Shown: piece after piece, positions 47,701-59,722 of the stretch | How the letters are laid out: each line of letters opens with the position of its first letter | How positions within the stretch are numbered: position 1 is the first letter of the stretch | Assembly (NCBI GenBank): GCA_032718475.1 | Contig: JAUCBJ010007329.1 | Coordinates: 62,001 to 126,000, forward strand | DNA from: Nemertoderma westbladi | Taxonomy: Eukaryota; Xenacoelomorpha; Nemertodermatida; Nemertodermatidae | Direction of reading: 5' to 3' | DNA length: 64,000 nucleotides | Made by a program: the position numbers and the translations under genes | Notes under the pieces: model-generated | Databases searched by the model: none | Told to the model about the DNA's origin: nothing | Seen by the model: the letters and a program-made list of their open reading frames with translations, nothing else

Positions 47701-50700
47701 CAAGCAGTCCAGATAGAAAACATCGGAAAATAAGGTAAGTGAGAAACCCACTTCTAGGAGAAGAGTAACACCGGTGTGTTACACTGACGACGGCGAAAGC
47801 CAAGCTTCCCAAGAAGAGGACAGCGGGAAAGATATAGACCGATCGTATTATGTTGACAAAACCTCCAAGGACGTAAGTAAATACAAAGCTCGAACCAATA
47901 ATAGGAGAGAACAAGTTACTAAGACCCCTCCTCAGTCTCCTAGCAGAATGCGCGGAAGAAAGCCCGAAGAAAGAACGAGAGTGCATCAGACTACCCAAGG
48001 TAAAGTAAGTAACATAAAACCTAACTGTGCGCTGTGCGACGGGACCCACCGTTTGAGTGCGTGTGCGGAATTTCTAAAGAAATCCCTTGTAGACAGACGT
48101 ACAGTTGTGTGGGACAAGCGGTTATGTTATAATTGCCTCAGACCAGGACACCAACGGCGAACCTGTTACTCCGACATAAAGTGTGAAAAGTGTGGTGCGA
48201 AACATCACATCTTGTTACATAGTGAGTTCGAACGAGACAAGCCGAGTCAGGTAAGTGAGTCCGAACTACATGTCCAATTCAGTGATGTAAACGACACTGA
48301 TCAGGAGTCTGAGATGGAAGGATTCTATACTGACGAATTCTCCGACACCAATGAATCCTGTTATCTAATAAACACCACGGTGTATCGAGCACTTACTTAC
48401 GAAAAGGACATCAACGAGGAGTTTCCCCCTACTACTTTTACCAAACAATCATCTTGGAAAGCTCCAACTTCCAACGTAGGAATCAGAGAATTTCCTGTAG
48501 TTCAGGTAAGAGTTCACGGTATTAACAAAAACTACATAGTGAACGCCCTACTTGACTCAGGCAGCACAGGAACATTCATCGATCAAGAGCTAGCCGAAGA
48601 TATCTTTGCTGGACAACCCAAGTTCCGGACTAAATTGAATATGTCAGGAATTATGCAGGTTTGGAAATCTACCCTGACGGCAGATTACTATGTAGGTGTG
48701 TTGTCCACCCCCCAGGATAAGTTAGGAACACAAGGTGTAAGGTCAGTAAAAATGGTGGCTATAAAGAACTTCGCTACTACCCAAGCAGACCTTTATAATT
48801 GGGACGAGGATGAGAGCATCCAACATCTTAAGATACCTCGATTCCAGACAGATTATCCTGGAGTGCAAATACTCATCGGCCAAAACGCACACGAAGCGCT
48901 TGAGACATTGGAGAAACGGCCTGCTCAACCACAGCCACTGCAAACTTATGCGGTAAGAACTAGAGTAGGTTGGTACTTTACTGGCCCTTCCCGTAGAACT
49001 CTAGAAGAGAGAATGCCCCACGAACAAATATATCAGGTAAGTGATTGGGAAGAGGAAAGCAGTGAGGTGGACGAACTAACTGAGGGAACACCATACTCCT
49101 CGGATAATGACGACATCTACCAACTCTTCGAAGAAGACAACACAATTGACCTACTTACCGAAAACCAAACTTGGAAAAACCAAACGAACCTATGTCAACT
49201 GATTCGCCCAACGGAATCCACTATTTATAATGACGAACTTAATGACGAGGTAGAGCGCTACAACGCTAGAACTCGGGACGAACTCGCCGTACGATTCTTT
49301 ACCCAAGAATTGGTAGAACCCAATTCATACGACAAAGCCCTGTCGATAGAAGAAGAAAGAGCCAAGCAAATCCAGGAAACAACCACACGTTTTTTAAAAG
49401 ATCAAGGTAGATATGAAATCGGACTACCCTTCCGAAAACGTGAACCCAGATTTATAAATAACAGACCCTTGGCTGAGAAAAGAATCAATCAATTACATCG
49501 ACGTCTTACGGCAAACGCTTCAGCTAAGGAAATGTACCAAACTCAGTTGAAGAAATTTATCACAAAGGGATATGCGGAGCGAGTACCGGAAGGAACTCCA
49601 ATAACTGAAAGGACTTATTATCTAACACATCATTATGTTCCCAAACCTGGTAAACCCCATGAAGTACGGGTCGTATTTGATGGCTCCGCCCTATATATGG
49701 GCCAATCCCTTAATTCCGAGTTGTTACCAGGACCCAACTTGCTCCAATCTTTGTTGGGGATACTGTTGAGATTAAGACAATATTCCATCGCGTTCGCCTC
49801 CGATATAGAAGGAATGTTCCTACAAGTCAAGGCGTTGGATCGTGATAGAGACAGCCTAAGATTCCTGTGGTGGCCTGAAGGAGATCTCAACCAGAAACCG
49901 GTAGAGTACTGGATGACCATCCAGGCTTTTGGGATTATATCAAGCCCTTCAAACGCCTGCTCAGTGGTCCGTACCACTGCGGATGACAACCGGGATGCCT
50001 TCTCTAAAGAGGTGATAGATAACATCAAACGAGACATATACATGGACGACAATTTAAAGTCCCTTCCATCAGTAAAGGAAGCCATTGATGTCGCGAAAGG
50101 AACGGTTGAGTGTTTGAAAAGAGGTGGATTTCGATTGACGAAGTTCACCAGCAACTCCCGTGAGTTTCTGGAAGTAATATCTGTAGAAGACCGGGGATCA
50201 AAAGATCTCGACTTAATACATGATGATCTTCCAGAAACCAAGACGCTTGGCTTGAAGTGGGACACAGAAAGAGACATCCTGTTCTTTCAGTTAAAACAGC
50301 GAGATAATCCAGTTCGGACCAAACGGATTTGTTTAAGTATTCTGAGCACTTATTTCGATCCCTTGGGATTTATTAGCCCAGTTATATTGATTGCTCGGAG
50401 TTTAGTACAACAAATGTGGCTGGAAAACCACTCGTGGGACGATCCACTCAAGGGAGAACTATTAAAGAAATGGATGAAATGGGAGGATTCGCTACCTGCC
50501 ATCGAGAACTTTATAATTTCCCGTTCATATTTTGGTCATGTTCTCCCTACGTATTCCTATCAACTCCATGTATTTGGAGATGCCAGCGATATGGGGATCG
50601 GTATAGTAGCATATCTGCGAGTCGAAACTCCGGATGGAATCAAAGTTGCCTTGGTTACCTCTAAGGCATTGATTAACAACAAGCTTAAGGTTCCTCGGGC

Positions 50701-52924
50701 AGAGTTAAAAGCAGCATTATACGCTACAGCTATCGGCCGGAATGTAACAGAACAGATCGATTATCCACTGGAGAAAACTGTTTATTGGACCGACGCTTTA
50801 CTTGTATTGGAATATATAACGAATGAAGTCTGTCAGTTCAGCGTCTTTGTTACCAACAGAGTGGCCATTATTCTTAGTCGCACAACGATAGATCAATGGA
50901 GACATTGCCCTGGTACGATTAACCCAGCTGACATCGCCTCCAGAGGAGCAACTCCACAGGAACTGATAGATACCCCTGACTGGTTGGGTGGACCCGACTT
51001 CTTGAGCAAGGAAGAGGATGAATGGCCTCCTCACCTTACTACGGCTGAGATTAGACAAGCCAAGGGAGCGGAGAAAGTCAAACCCAAAATTCGGACAAGT
51101 AAATCGAAGTTATTTAAACCGACAATCGACCTATCTGTATTACATACTGCCGAGAACGATACTTCGGATCCACAATCCCTCGCCACAAACAAATCTGTTG
51201 TGGAAATTAGAGATAGAGATTGGAAATCTGAGATACCAGACGTCTCGCAAGGAATCTCACCCCTGCTGCAGAGAGCACTGCATCATTACAGTTCCTGGAA
51301 TCGTCTCTGTAAAGCTATCACATACTTAAAGAGATGTTTTCACCATCATTACTCCAGGAAGAAGACCACTAGTGATCCTGCTCCGGTAACATCTGCGCAA
51401 GTTCATGTTATTAAAGATCTACCTAAGTACAAGATATCAGACCGGTTTCTAAAAGAGAAGATCAGCTACCAGGAGCATGAAGAAACTAATAAGCAGCTAC
51501 TGAGACTCCTGCAATGCTATGAGGATCCCGATAAGTATTTTCTGCTATTAAGAAATCCTCAGATGCGCTTAAGGGATCGCTTCTCTAGCACAATGATAGA
51601 TGGGTTAATACGCGTTGGAGGAAGACTTACCAACGCCCCATTGTCCTTTGATACTAAATTCCCTATACTCATTAGTAATCTTGAAGTACAAATCAAGATG
51701 ATTGTAGATGTTCACAGTAAACTGTATCATGCAGGTAGAGAACGAGTTCTTAGCGAGATTCGAACCCGCTATTATTTTCATAAACCACGTAGAGCTCTGA
51801 ATCAAGTTCTTAGGAACTGCATACCTTGTAGGAAAGTATTCAGTAGGCCTTTAACACAGCGAGAGGCAGAATTACCTAGGGAACGAGTAAGCTTTTATGA
51901 ACCACCCTTTACTAATACTGGTGTGGATTTATTTGGCCCTATTGAAGTATATCGTGCTAGAACTATAATCAAGAGATGGTGTGTAATCTTTGTCTGCATG
52001 ACTTGTAGAGCTATCCATCTCGATATGGTGAACGATCTATCTACTAACAGCTTCGTCTTATGTCTACGACGACAGATCGCTCGTTTCGGCACTAGCAATA
52101 CGATGAGATCCGATAAGGGAACGAACTTCATTGGTGCCAACAACGAAATTCAGGCTTACGTAAAGGACTGGAATCAAAGACAGGTGGATGACCAGCTACG
52201 GATAACGGCGTCTAGCTGGACCTTTAACGCCGCCGACGCCCCTTGGTGGGGAGGAAGTTGGGAGAGATTAATTCGAAGTGTCAAGACCGCATTTCACTTT
52301 ATAGTGCCGTGCCGCGCATATCTCACCGACGAACTTCTACGGACGTTAATGGAAGAAATCGCTGCCTATCTTAACGAGAGACCGCTTATGCCAGTCTCAT
52401 CGAGTATCGACTCCCTGGAAGCGCTAACACCCGCGCACTTCCTACTTAAGAAACCTGTAGCCATGCTCCCACAATCCGAGATTGCCGATGGAGATGAATA
52501 CTGTCGTCGAACTTGGCAGCTTATGCAGTTGCTATCCCGTCGTTTCGCTGACCATTTTGAGAAACATTATCTGCCCACGCTACAACTTCGAACTAAGTGG
52601 TTTGCGCAGCAGGAAAATGTCAGCGCCGGAGACATGGTCCTTATTGTAGATCCGGACCTCCCACGTAGACGGTGGCAGATCGGTCGTATTATCGAGACGC
52701 ACATCTCGGAGGATGGTCTAGTGCGCTCAGTAGAACTCGTCGTAATGCGGCGTAACTTCAAGAAACCCGGGATAATCTTTGAGACGCAACAACTCAATCG
52801 CCCAGTTGGTCGTTTATGTTTGCTGGAAAGAGACAGGGAACTCTCCGGAAACTATGGAAGACAAGACACTCTTCCCACGACCACCTCCCTAATACCTCAA
52901 ACATCTAGGGGCTCTTCAACGTAG
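44771..52924 (+). pseudogene. BEL copy 2 gag-pol, one in-frame stop
   Basis: One frame of 2,717 codons is interrupted only by TAG at 47714-47716, where copy 1 has GAG. The Gag part (981 codons) holds an Ala/Glu/Lys repeat region (about 45930-46170) much longer than in copy 1, then the DUF1759-like Gag domain (47160-47510). After the stop follow Cys/His knuckles (48020-48210), aspartic protease with LLDSGSTGTF (about 48555), RT with YMDD (50038-50049), RNase H with FGDASDMG (about 50573), integrase HHCC and DDE motifs (51715-52265) and a DUF5641-like tail. All the catalytic motifs are present. The stop sits between Gag and the knuckles; since copy 1 lacks it, I read it as a mutation and not as a programmed readthrough site. 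Confidence 0.92.
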
Positions 52925-54542
52925 TACGTCTGGAGTGGGGGTATGTCTATATTATTTTATCTGTTTTTATTACATTTTTATATGTAAATGTTATTATGTA
53001 CGTTATTATAATCGTTTTTATTTAATTTTATTTAGTAAAAGGTTATTTTAGAATATTTAGTAAATTAGTGCAATATATTAGTGTTTATTACGTATTTAAT
53101 TACTTATAATATATTTAGTGCGACGGCAAGAAATAATTATTTTCCTCTTTCCTTACTGTCCGTATTATATTATAAATGCGAGACTACAGTAAGATGACAT
53201 GTCAGTACTTCTTAAAGTACAATAAAGCCACTACTATATTTAAGTATTATTGGTAGGCAGAGTATTAGGAATGCAAAGTTCAGATCCTCGTGTCTCGGCT
53301 AAACCAAGCTCTGGGTAGACCTTGGAAACGACTTGCCTCTTCACACTGACATTGCTTCGTGCGATATTGCTCTTCTACCTTATAACAAATAATACATATA
53401 GTAGCGTGATGTCCCTCTAACAGTAGCGTAAATCGCAAATAAATCTGTTAAACTTTTGACCATCTGTAATTCTAGTCGATTAAGATATCGTGGCACCCAC
53501 CGATATACTTGAAAGACAAATTCTAGAATCAGTGGTTAACGTCCCCAGACAAGTTCTGGAATAAATCGGTGCCCATCCTAAATATTAATTTAATATTTAT
53601 TAAAATTTGTAAAATCCCGATCCTTTAAAATTTCTAGTCAATTAAGATATCGCAGTATTTACCGATATTCTTAGAAGGACTATTTTATAGAATTAAGGAT
53701 CCTAAGTCCCCAGATATGCTCTGGAATAAAATTTGTGTCAATTTAACATCAAATAATAAAATTCACGGGAATAAATTTAAATTCATATTCAAATGAATTT
53801 CATAAATTGTCATTTTGTGCAATTTATAACATTCCCAAAATTCCAGTAATTAATAGATCATGGGAGCGGAGATTCATATTGAGTGTATTAAAGTGCGAGA
53901 ATCTCCAACATATAGTCAATAGCCGATAAAATTTATAAAATCATGCATAAAGAGGGTATTGACAACTAAAGAATTACTATTAAATAACATCCCAGATCTG
54001 TATGCATGAGAATTACCCTAATTCTACCGCTAGTTTTCCATAATGTCACCATGGCAACACCCACGCTAGAATTAGAAGCAAGTTAAAGGAACAATAAAAG
54101 GCTTACCCCATTACGTAGTCTAAGAGGATACATAGCGCACTATTAGTATCCAAGGATACATAGTAATAACGTGACATTCTGGAAGACACTGACTAACGAA
54201 CAAATGGCCTGCATGTGTGCAGTAAGTAATGATTGTATGGAATTTGTGCGTTTATAGGTGAATGTTACTACTAAAGTGTGTTTACAGTAGCTAATCGCAA
54301 TTGTAAAGTAGCCCTAACTCTACCGAGATAACCTCAAGTGGATTCAAGCTTTTGGGACGGACAGTGGTGGGACTTGTGCCGGTTATCGTTGTCGTGCTGT
54401 TGCTACATGTTGGCGTAAACACCGCGACAACGGTACATCGGCGCTGAGAAACCCACTGTCCGGGGGCAAAGACTAGTAGGCAGCGACGCCCGCTTGCCTA
54501 AATATTAACTCATACTGATATTAATAAACTCAGATAGCAGAT
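52925..54542 (+). other. Spacer between pol and ORF3 of BEL copy 2
   Basis: It is collinear with 13859-15479. The two-hairpin modules are kept at about 53475-53735 (stems ATATCG/CGATAT and CCAGA/TCTGG in both units). Conservation rises sharply in the last 190 bases before ORF3. Confidence 0.55.
54358..54462 (+). promoter_or_regulatory. Conserved GC-rich RNA fold upstream of ORF3, copy 2
   Basis: The outer helix is 54358-54367 with 54453-54462; the inner helix is 54384-54394 with 54425-54435. The inner helix has a T-A pair where copy 1 has T-G. The distance to the ORF3 ATG is about 80 bases, as in copy 1. Confidence 0.5.
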
Positions 54543-55991
54543 ATGACGGAATTGATAGAAGATGACCTTGGTATTAGAGAGCGATATACTCTACCTTTAC
54601 AAGCGTTTGTGGATAGCTTGATACGCGGTGAAGCCGATCCGACTATTACGGAGGACGATGGTCGTTATATCGAACCGCCGATGTCCCAAGAGCAACTTAC
54701 GCGTGAATTGGACTATCGAAAATTAACCGCTCGCTATACGCATCGTAATGGTACGTATATGGACTTCTTAACTACCGGCCATCCTATCGATTTACATGAT
54801 ACGGACGATGTAGACACCGAAAGGGAAATGGTTCTATTTAAATATCATACCCAGCGGCGTCGTAACGATAAAACGAGAATAGATCACGAAAATTCTATTC
54901 GTAACAGACTGGGAAGACGAACCAATATGTCTAGAATCTGAGGAGATTCAGCCTATCGCGCTCGGAACAGCGACAACGATTACATCCTAGAATGGTATCA
55001 AGGTCCACAGTGTCTCACTGCGTACGATTATCGCCATGCCAACTATGTTTCTCGGCAACGTTGTCGGTTATGCGCATCGAGAGACCATGTTACGCCCATG
55101 GACACAAACGTCCGCTGTTCCTATTTCCCCGAACAACCGGCGATGGAAATTTATTGCGCGTATTGCAGATTTAATAATTTGCACATTTTTGCGGTTTGCC
55201 CTCAATTTATGACTCAATGCCATTATTGTCAATTAAAAGGACACGCCAGCTTTGATTGTCCCTTTAATCATGATTTAGAGAGCGTAGACAAAATGATTGT
55301 ACTACGTTATATCAGAGCTTGGGAAGCGAACGCTGATTTACATTGTGATTCACGCCATCGCTATTACCCTGGACGCGCTTACGAAGGAGTTTATGCGTTC
55401 CATCCTTATTTGTTTGCCTCTGTCGAGCAGAAATCACGCCTATCAAGTTATGAACTATTGAAGCGCGTTGGAGAATGTATTTCAACCAAATATGTACGCA
55501 AATTTCTCAGGAGCATTAATCCGAGTGACATCAATTCGTACAACTTAATAAACTTTATCCGTCAAGATCCGGCCTATGGACACTTATTTGTCAACTCACA
55601 CCCCGAGTTACAAGAAGTATATCGACGGCCTTACGAGTATAGAGCCCGCGAACGCGAGTTGGAAAGAACCATTAAACCAAGGAAGTTTCTAACTGCCTAT
55701 GGTCCACCCACGGCCCTCGTTCAGACCACTCGTAAAGGACCCGTAAGAGCGGCTGTCTTGAAACGAGCTCTCAAAGCCGTTAGACCCCTCTCCCCGGACG
55801 TTGATGTCAATCAACCCGGTACTTCGACCGGCGGATATACCGATCGCAATCCCATACCTTCTGATGCAATCATATTGCACCCTTCACCCAGGAGTTATAG
55901 CCCTCCTCGTAAAGTGGCTCGCCCCAAAGAGAAAAGGACTCTTGCTAGCTTTAAAAAACTGCGTAAACGCCGTCCGCGCAAGAAAGACTAA
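54543..55991 (+). pseudogene. BEL copy 2 ORF3, internally deleted
   Basis: The first 120 or so codons match copy 1 and show CAA where copy 1 has a stop. The sequence then jumps at about 54910 to the Cys/His region; 2,799 bases present in copy 1 are missing, with ACTGG shared at the break points. A second lesion is one base lost near 54961 (GCGCTCGG against GCGCCCCGG). The 3' part is open from about 55098 and retains the CHYCQLKGHASFDC knuckle, the Arg/Lys-rich stretch and the basic C-terminus. The good preservation on both sides of the deletion says the loss is recent. Confidence 0.8.
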
Positions 55992-56060
55992 CTGTTTAGA
56001 GTATTTTTATATTTTAGAAACTGTGATTTTGTATATTTTATAGACTTAAATCCCATTTTC

Positions 56061-56069
56061 TGGGAGCGG
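56061..56069 (+). promoter_or_regulatory. Polypurine tract of BEL copy 2
   Basis: TGGGAGCGG lies directly before the 3' LTR, identical to copy 1. Confidence 0.65.
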
Positions 56070-57259
56070 TGTAAAAGCTTTTGTGGGATAACTGATATGT
56101 TTGCCTTTGCTGGCCAGTTCCCCCCCAGTCGCTAGAATACTCTCAAAGGGATTTATAACTAAAATAGTGCAAGCTACCAGCTTATTGGCTGATGTGCTGT
56201 ACGGAGATATCTGGGCTCAGTTTAATCGGCCAACTAGCTTAGAGAAGTTGCCTTAGCCTTGCTGTCCGTATCGGCCAATAGAATTTGAGTGGGCGTTGAT
56301 TTCGACCTATCCCAGAGTTACTGAACTGAATTTCCTATCTCACTGCTCATCCTCTGTGTTGGACGGGAGCTTCGGGGAATAAGGGTATTTGGTATACTCG
56401 TATAGTCCTAGTAGTCATATGATTTTATATGATTCTGTTGTTGTGTTCCCATTTTCGCCATAACACCGGCTTTTTGGGAAGAACTCTAGTAAAACTGCTT
56501 AAATTATCGAAAGTATAAACTGTTACCGCATCTTAACATACTCACTTAATTTAACTGCATTAATCATATTGTTTGTACTGTTATTTTACTGTCAGTTATT
56601 AATTGTACCTATTCGTTGATGGAAATATTGCTCTTTGGATAATACGGATAAATCACCCAAATTTCCCAATTTTCTTGATACACTACAGGTTAGAGAGGTG
56701 GGCTATATATAACAATTGCGATTTATATTAATGTGGTGTGTATTGAATCTAATGTTATTTAGCAGACCCTACATGAGTCAATTACTGCTCTCTTTATGTG
56801 TGATCAAATGTACTGACGGTCGGCAGAATAGTGTGTATGATTGTGATTGGTAACAAAGTATTTCCTAAAGAATACGCTTTATACTTTAATCATAAGCAGT
56901 ATCGTTGCGTTTAGTATAAGCCCTAGTTCTGTTTAAATAGATAGAGCGCCACGTCCTAAAGGAACTGTTAATATTTCCCGAAAGCCAATAATATCTGTCA
57001 GGAATTAATTATTAACGATCTATCGAATAATACAGTAAGTTTACACTGCAACCTTACACTGCAATAATAAAATTTAAGCAGCCGAATTCAGCCTCCCGGG
57101 TGTAGATCCATCGGGTGAATGATCGCGCATGGGCTGACTTCGGGTAATGTTTTGTGTATTAGCATAAAATATTGTCGTATGCTAAAGTTGTTTTAATTAA
57201 CTAAAAGACATATAAATTTTGGCAAGTTAAACTGCCAAAGGTCTTCAAAAGCGCGAACA
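56070..57259 (+). repeat. 3' LTR of BEL copy 2
   Basis: It is 1,190 bases, the same length as its 5' partner, with about five substitutions, and is followed by ATCAG. Confidence 0.93.
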
Positions 57260-57264
57260 ATCAG
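57260..57264 (+). repeat. Target-site duplication of BEL copy 2, right
   Basis: ATCAG repeats the bases before the 5' LTR. Confidence 0.9.
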
Positions 57265-57957
57265 AACTACCTTAGGAAACGTCTTAGCCAGTCTTCCAGA
57301 ACATGAGAAGTGGCAACGGATGATGCGGTTATAGATTTGGTCTATTTTGTCCAATGCTGCATGTGCAGTTGGATTCATCAATAGACCAATTCCACCATTG
57401 CCACTATCATCTGCTGACGCGAGGGCGAGTTGCCAGCCACCCCCCATGTCCTTAATCAGAAACTCACCAGTCTGTCCAGTCTGCTTTCGGTGCTTTTGAA
57501 CACCCACTGCGCTGAGAGAAAGCTTATCTGCCAAGGCAGTCAGCTCACCTTGTCGCATTGGGGACCCGAGTGTTAGGGTGTTTATTGAGGCTAGTCTAGT
57601 GATTTGCCTCAGATTCACCAATGGCTTTGTTGGTCGGGGTGGAACATGAGAGTATCCTCCAACTCCAGAATTCCTCTCCCCCTCACAATATGGCCTCCCT
57701 GGTGACCCAGGGTTTGGGCCAGAAAGATCATCAGGAAAGGGACTCAAAGAATTGTTGGCTGCTCTCTCTCCAGTAGGGGGTGAGACAGGCAGCCGGTCAG
57801 GAGATAACTGACGCCTGTGAGGCCGATTGTGTCCGGTAATTCCACTGGCCTCTAGTGGCCGGACCTCCGCATTACTAATGTAATCCATAGTGGGGGTTGG
57901 GGGGTGCTTTTTTGCCGAGTCAGGTGTCGGGGCAAATACCACACCCTGGTTTCCCAT
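57265..57957 (-). pseudogene. LINE copy B ORF, N-terminal part
   Basis: It starts MGNQGVVFAPTPDSAKK at 57957, matching copy A. A Pro/Arg-rich N-terminal segment of about 115 residues is followed by the first half of an AP-like endonuclease (RLASINTLTLGSPMRQG, GGIGLLMNPTAHAALD). The frame meets the BEL 3' LTR after FPKVVLI; about 20 further open codons to 57193 come from the LTR and are not LINE sequence. The coding continues on the other side of the BEL element. Confidence 0.82.
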
Positions 57958-58375
57958 TCCATAAGGTGGGTGTCGCAGTGGAGTCAGATTTGAGGCCCAT
58001 CACCCATATCTACTCTGGCGCACATGACCCACCATTGGCTGTGCAGCTCATCTGCTGGGTCATGCCCTGTACCCCTGCTGTCAGGTGCAGGTCTCAGTGA
58101 AGTGCACTCAGAGTGGACAGGAGAACACTCTACTCCTGACCAGCCATTGGTAGATCACCATCTGCTTGGCCAGGCCATATACCCCTGCAGCCAAGTATAT
58201 GGGTCCTTAATCAAGGACCAAGGGCGTCCTTATCCCAGAACGAAGGGGGTCCTAGTTACAGGACCAGATTTGCCCTAGTAAGAGGGTCTATGCAGCTACA
58301 GATGGCACCTCCTTTAGGCAGCATGGAGGTGGCAAGTTTTCTTGATCAATGACGTAGAATACCTGACCTGACCTG
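57265..58375 (-). mobile_element. LINE copy B, 5' part
   Basis: Read on the minus strand it starts with repeated CAGGT units, has a GC-rich 5' untranslated region of about 400 bases shared with LINE copy A, and continues into the ORF. It is the other half of the element at 39420-41424. Confidence 0.85.
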
Positions 58376-58712
58376 ATATATATAAGTTTGCGAATAAAAG
58401 AGACTATCTATCTATATGCAGCGAATAAAATGTGCGCTTTATTGTAGTGGTAATCAAATCTCTCGTTTTTTCAATAATTGTATTCATTCGGTTAAACTTG
58501 TTTTGTTTAAGGAATATTGTTATTCTGTATTATTATTATTATTAGTGAAATACGTGAAAGGAAAACGTGAAAGGAAAACCACAACACTAATAATATCAAC
58601 AATACACATCAGAACAAATCACAAAATAATAATTCTCGAAACATGCGAGTGCAATTAATAATAAAATAATGAATACATGATATTAATTAGAATAAATTAT
58701 AACAGTTTAATT
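58376..58712. other. No gene recognised
   Basis: AT-rich DNA between two LINE-derived segments, with TA- and ATT-rich runs and no supported frame. Confidence 0.5.
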
Positions 58713-59554
58713 TCACGGAACAATAGTAAGTCCTCTATTCTCTCTCAAGTAACGACAACACAGTATATACCGTACATGGTTAATAATGGCGGGGAAATCA
58801 TTGAAACACATTAAAGATGAAATAGAGTTTAATCCGTTCATCTGTGAACTTGTAACAATGGTACAGTCACAGAGAGCATGCTGCTCCGTTTGGATGCTTC
58901 CACAGGGGCATATACGGGCAGAGGGGTCTATACCATGCCAACGACCAAGTTCAACTGATAATCTGGTAGACCCAAGCCTGAACCGAGTCCAAGCAATTCT
59001 ATGTTGCTTACGGATCCCGCAACATTTTGAACTAAAAACTTCCGGAGTCACAAACGACGGGTTGCAGGCTAGATAAACCTTGCATCGCGTAGAGGATTCA
59101 TCCCTGTTGATTGACAGTTTGAGATCGACAAAGGATTGATCAACATCATCAGAATCGTGTAGTAGCAATCTCTCAACCTCGCGACCCATTGGAGCGCGGT
59201 TTATACTACACAAATTCATTGCAAACATTAAGGTTTGTGCAATTCTTCGTTGCCAAGAATGCGGAGCAAAAATGAGCATTGGCACCGCTTGATTAATGCT
59301 GGGCTCTGCGAATCCAGTTTCAATACATAAAATATCACGGCGAACATTATCTCTAACGCCAAAGGTGGCGCATACGAGTCGGTAGTACAACATACACACT
59401 GGTTTATAATTTCCAAAATTTCATTTTCCAAATAATCAAACGAACGGATGTAGTGGTAGGCATTCAATAGCGGTAACATAGTGTATGGATGATAGAAATA
59501 AAATAAAATATTGAGGTTATTTAGCTGGTTTATTATATTAATTACAGATAACAA
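58713..59554 (-). pseudogene. C-terminal fragment of a different LINE ORF
   Basis: The minus-strand frame 59399-58713 (228 codons) ends with GSTRLSVELGRWHGIDPSAR then CPCGSIQTEQHALCDC. This Arg-Trp plus CxCG..EQHxLxxC pattern is typical of the C-terminal zinc-binding region of non-LTR retrotransposon RT proteins. Coding-like sequence continues upstream in another frame (to about 59554, with RSFDYLENEILEIINQ), indicating a frameshift. The RT core is absent, so this is a 3' remnant. It is unrelated in sequence to LINE copies A and B. Confidence 0.55.
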
Positions 59555-59655
59555 TTGTAAAAGTTTTCGACCTACCGGTCTGCATCAGCTGGTTAATATA
59601 TTAAACCAGCTAAAGACCCTCAATATTTTATTTTATTTCTACCATCCATATACTA
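59476..59655. repeat. Inverted repeat (foldback), about 60-bp arms
   Basis: The left arm (59476-59540) with GAAATAAAATAAAATATTGA and TTTAGCTGGTTTA is the near-exact reverse complement of the right arm (59588-59655). The centre is about 48 bases. The left arm overlaps the end of the LINE remnant, so it may be a local inverted duplication or a MITE inserted there. Confidence 0.7.
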
Positions 59656-59658
59656 AAA

Positions 59659-59722
59659 ATAATCACAAAAGTTTCAAAATGAATTTTGTACTCTCAGACG
59701 ATATGGATACACCTCCCATATG
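59659..59722 (-). pseudogene. Orphan 3'-UTR piece of a SET gene
   Basis: AAAATGAATTTTGT and CTCAGACGATATGGATACAC match sequence just downstream of the stop codons of SET genes A (31960-32010) and B (61985-62030). No SET coding sequence adjoins it. It is either a remnant of a lost third family member or a short dispersed repeat shared by the 3' flanks. Confidence 0.45.

Larger units (their letters stand above)
41425..57259 (+). mobile_element. BEL/Pao LTR retrotransposon, copy 2 (15.8 kb)
   Basis: It has the same layout as copy 1 and belongs to a sister subfamily: gag-pol and ORF3 proteins are very similar, while the U3 part of the LTR is different. The two LTRs are both 1,190 bases and differ at about five positions, so insertion was recent. 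Adding back the ORF3 deletion of about 2.8 kb gives a length within 60 bases of copy 1. It interrupts LINE copy B inside the endonuclease region, in opposite orientation to the LINE. Lesions are one nonsense codon between gag and pol, the ORF3 deletion and a one-base loss in ORF3. Confidence 0.93.

Noticed and set aside
57193-57264. C-terminal extension of the LINE N-terminal frame
   Set aside because: These codons lie in the BEL 3' LTR and target duplication; the frame is a chimera created by the insertion.
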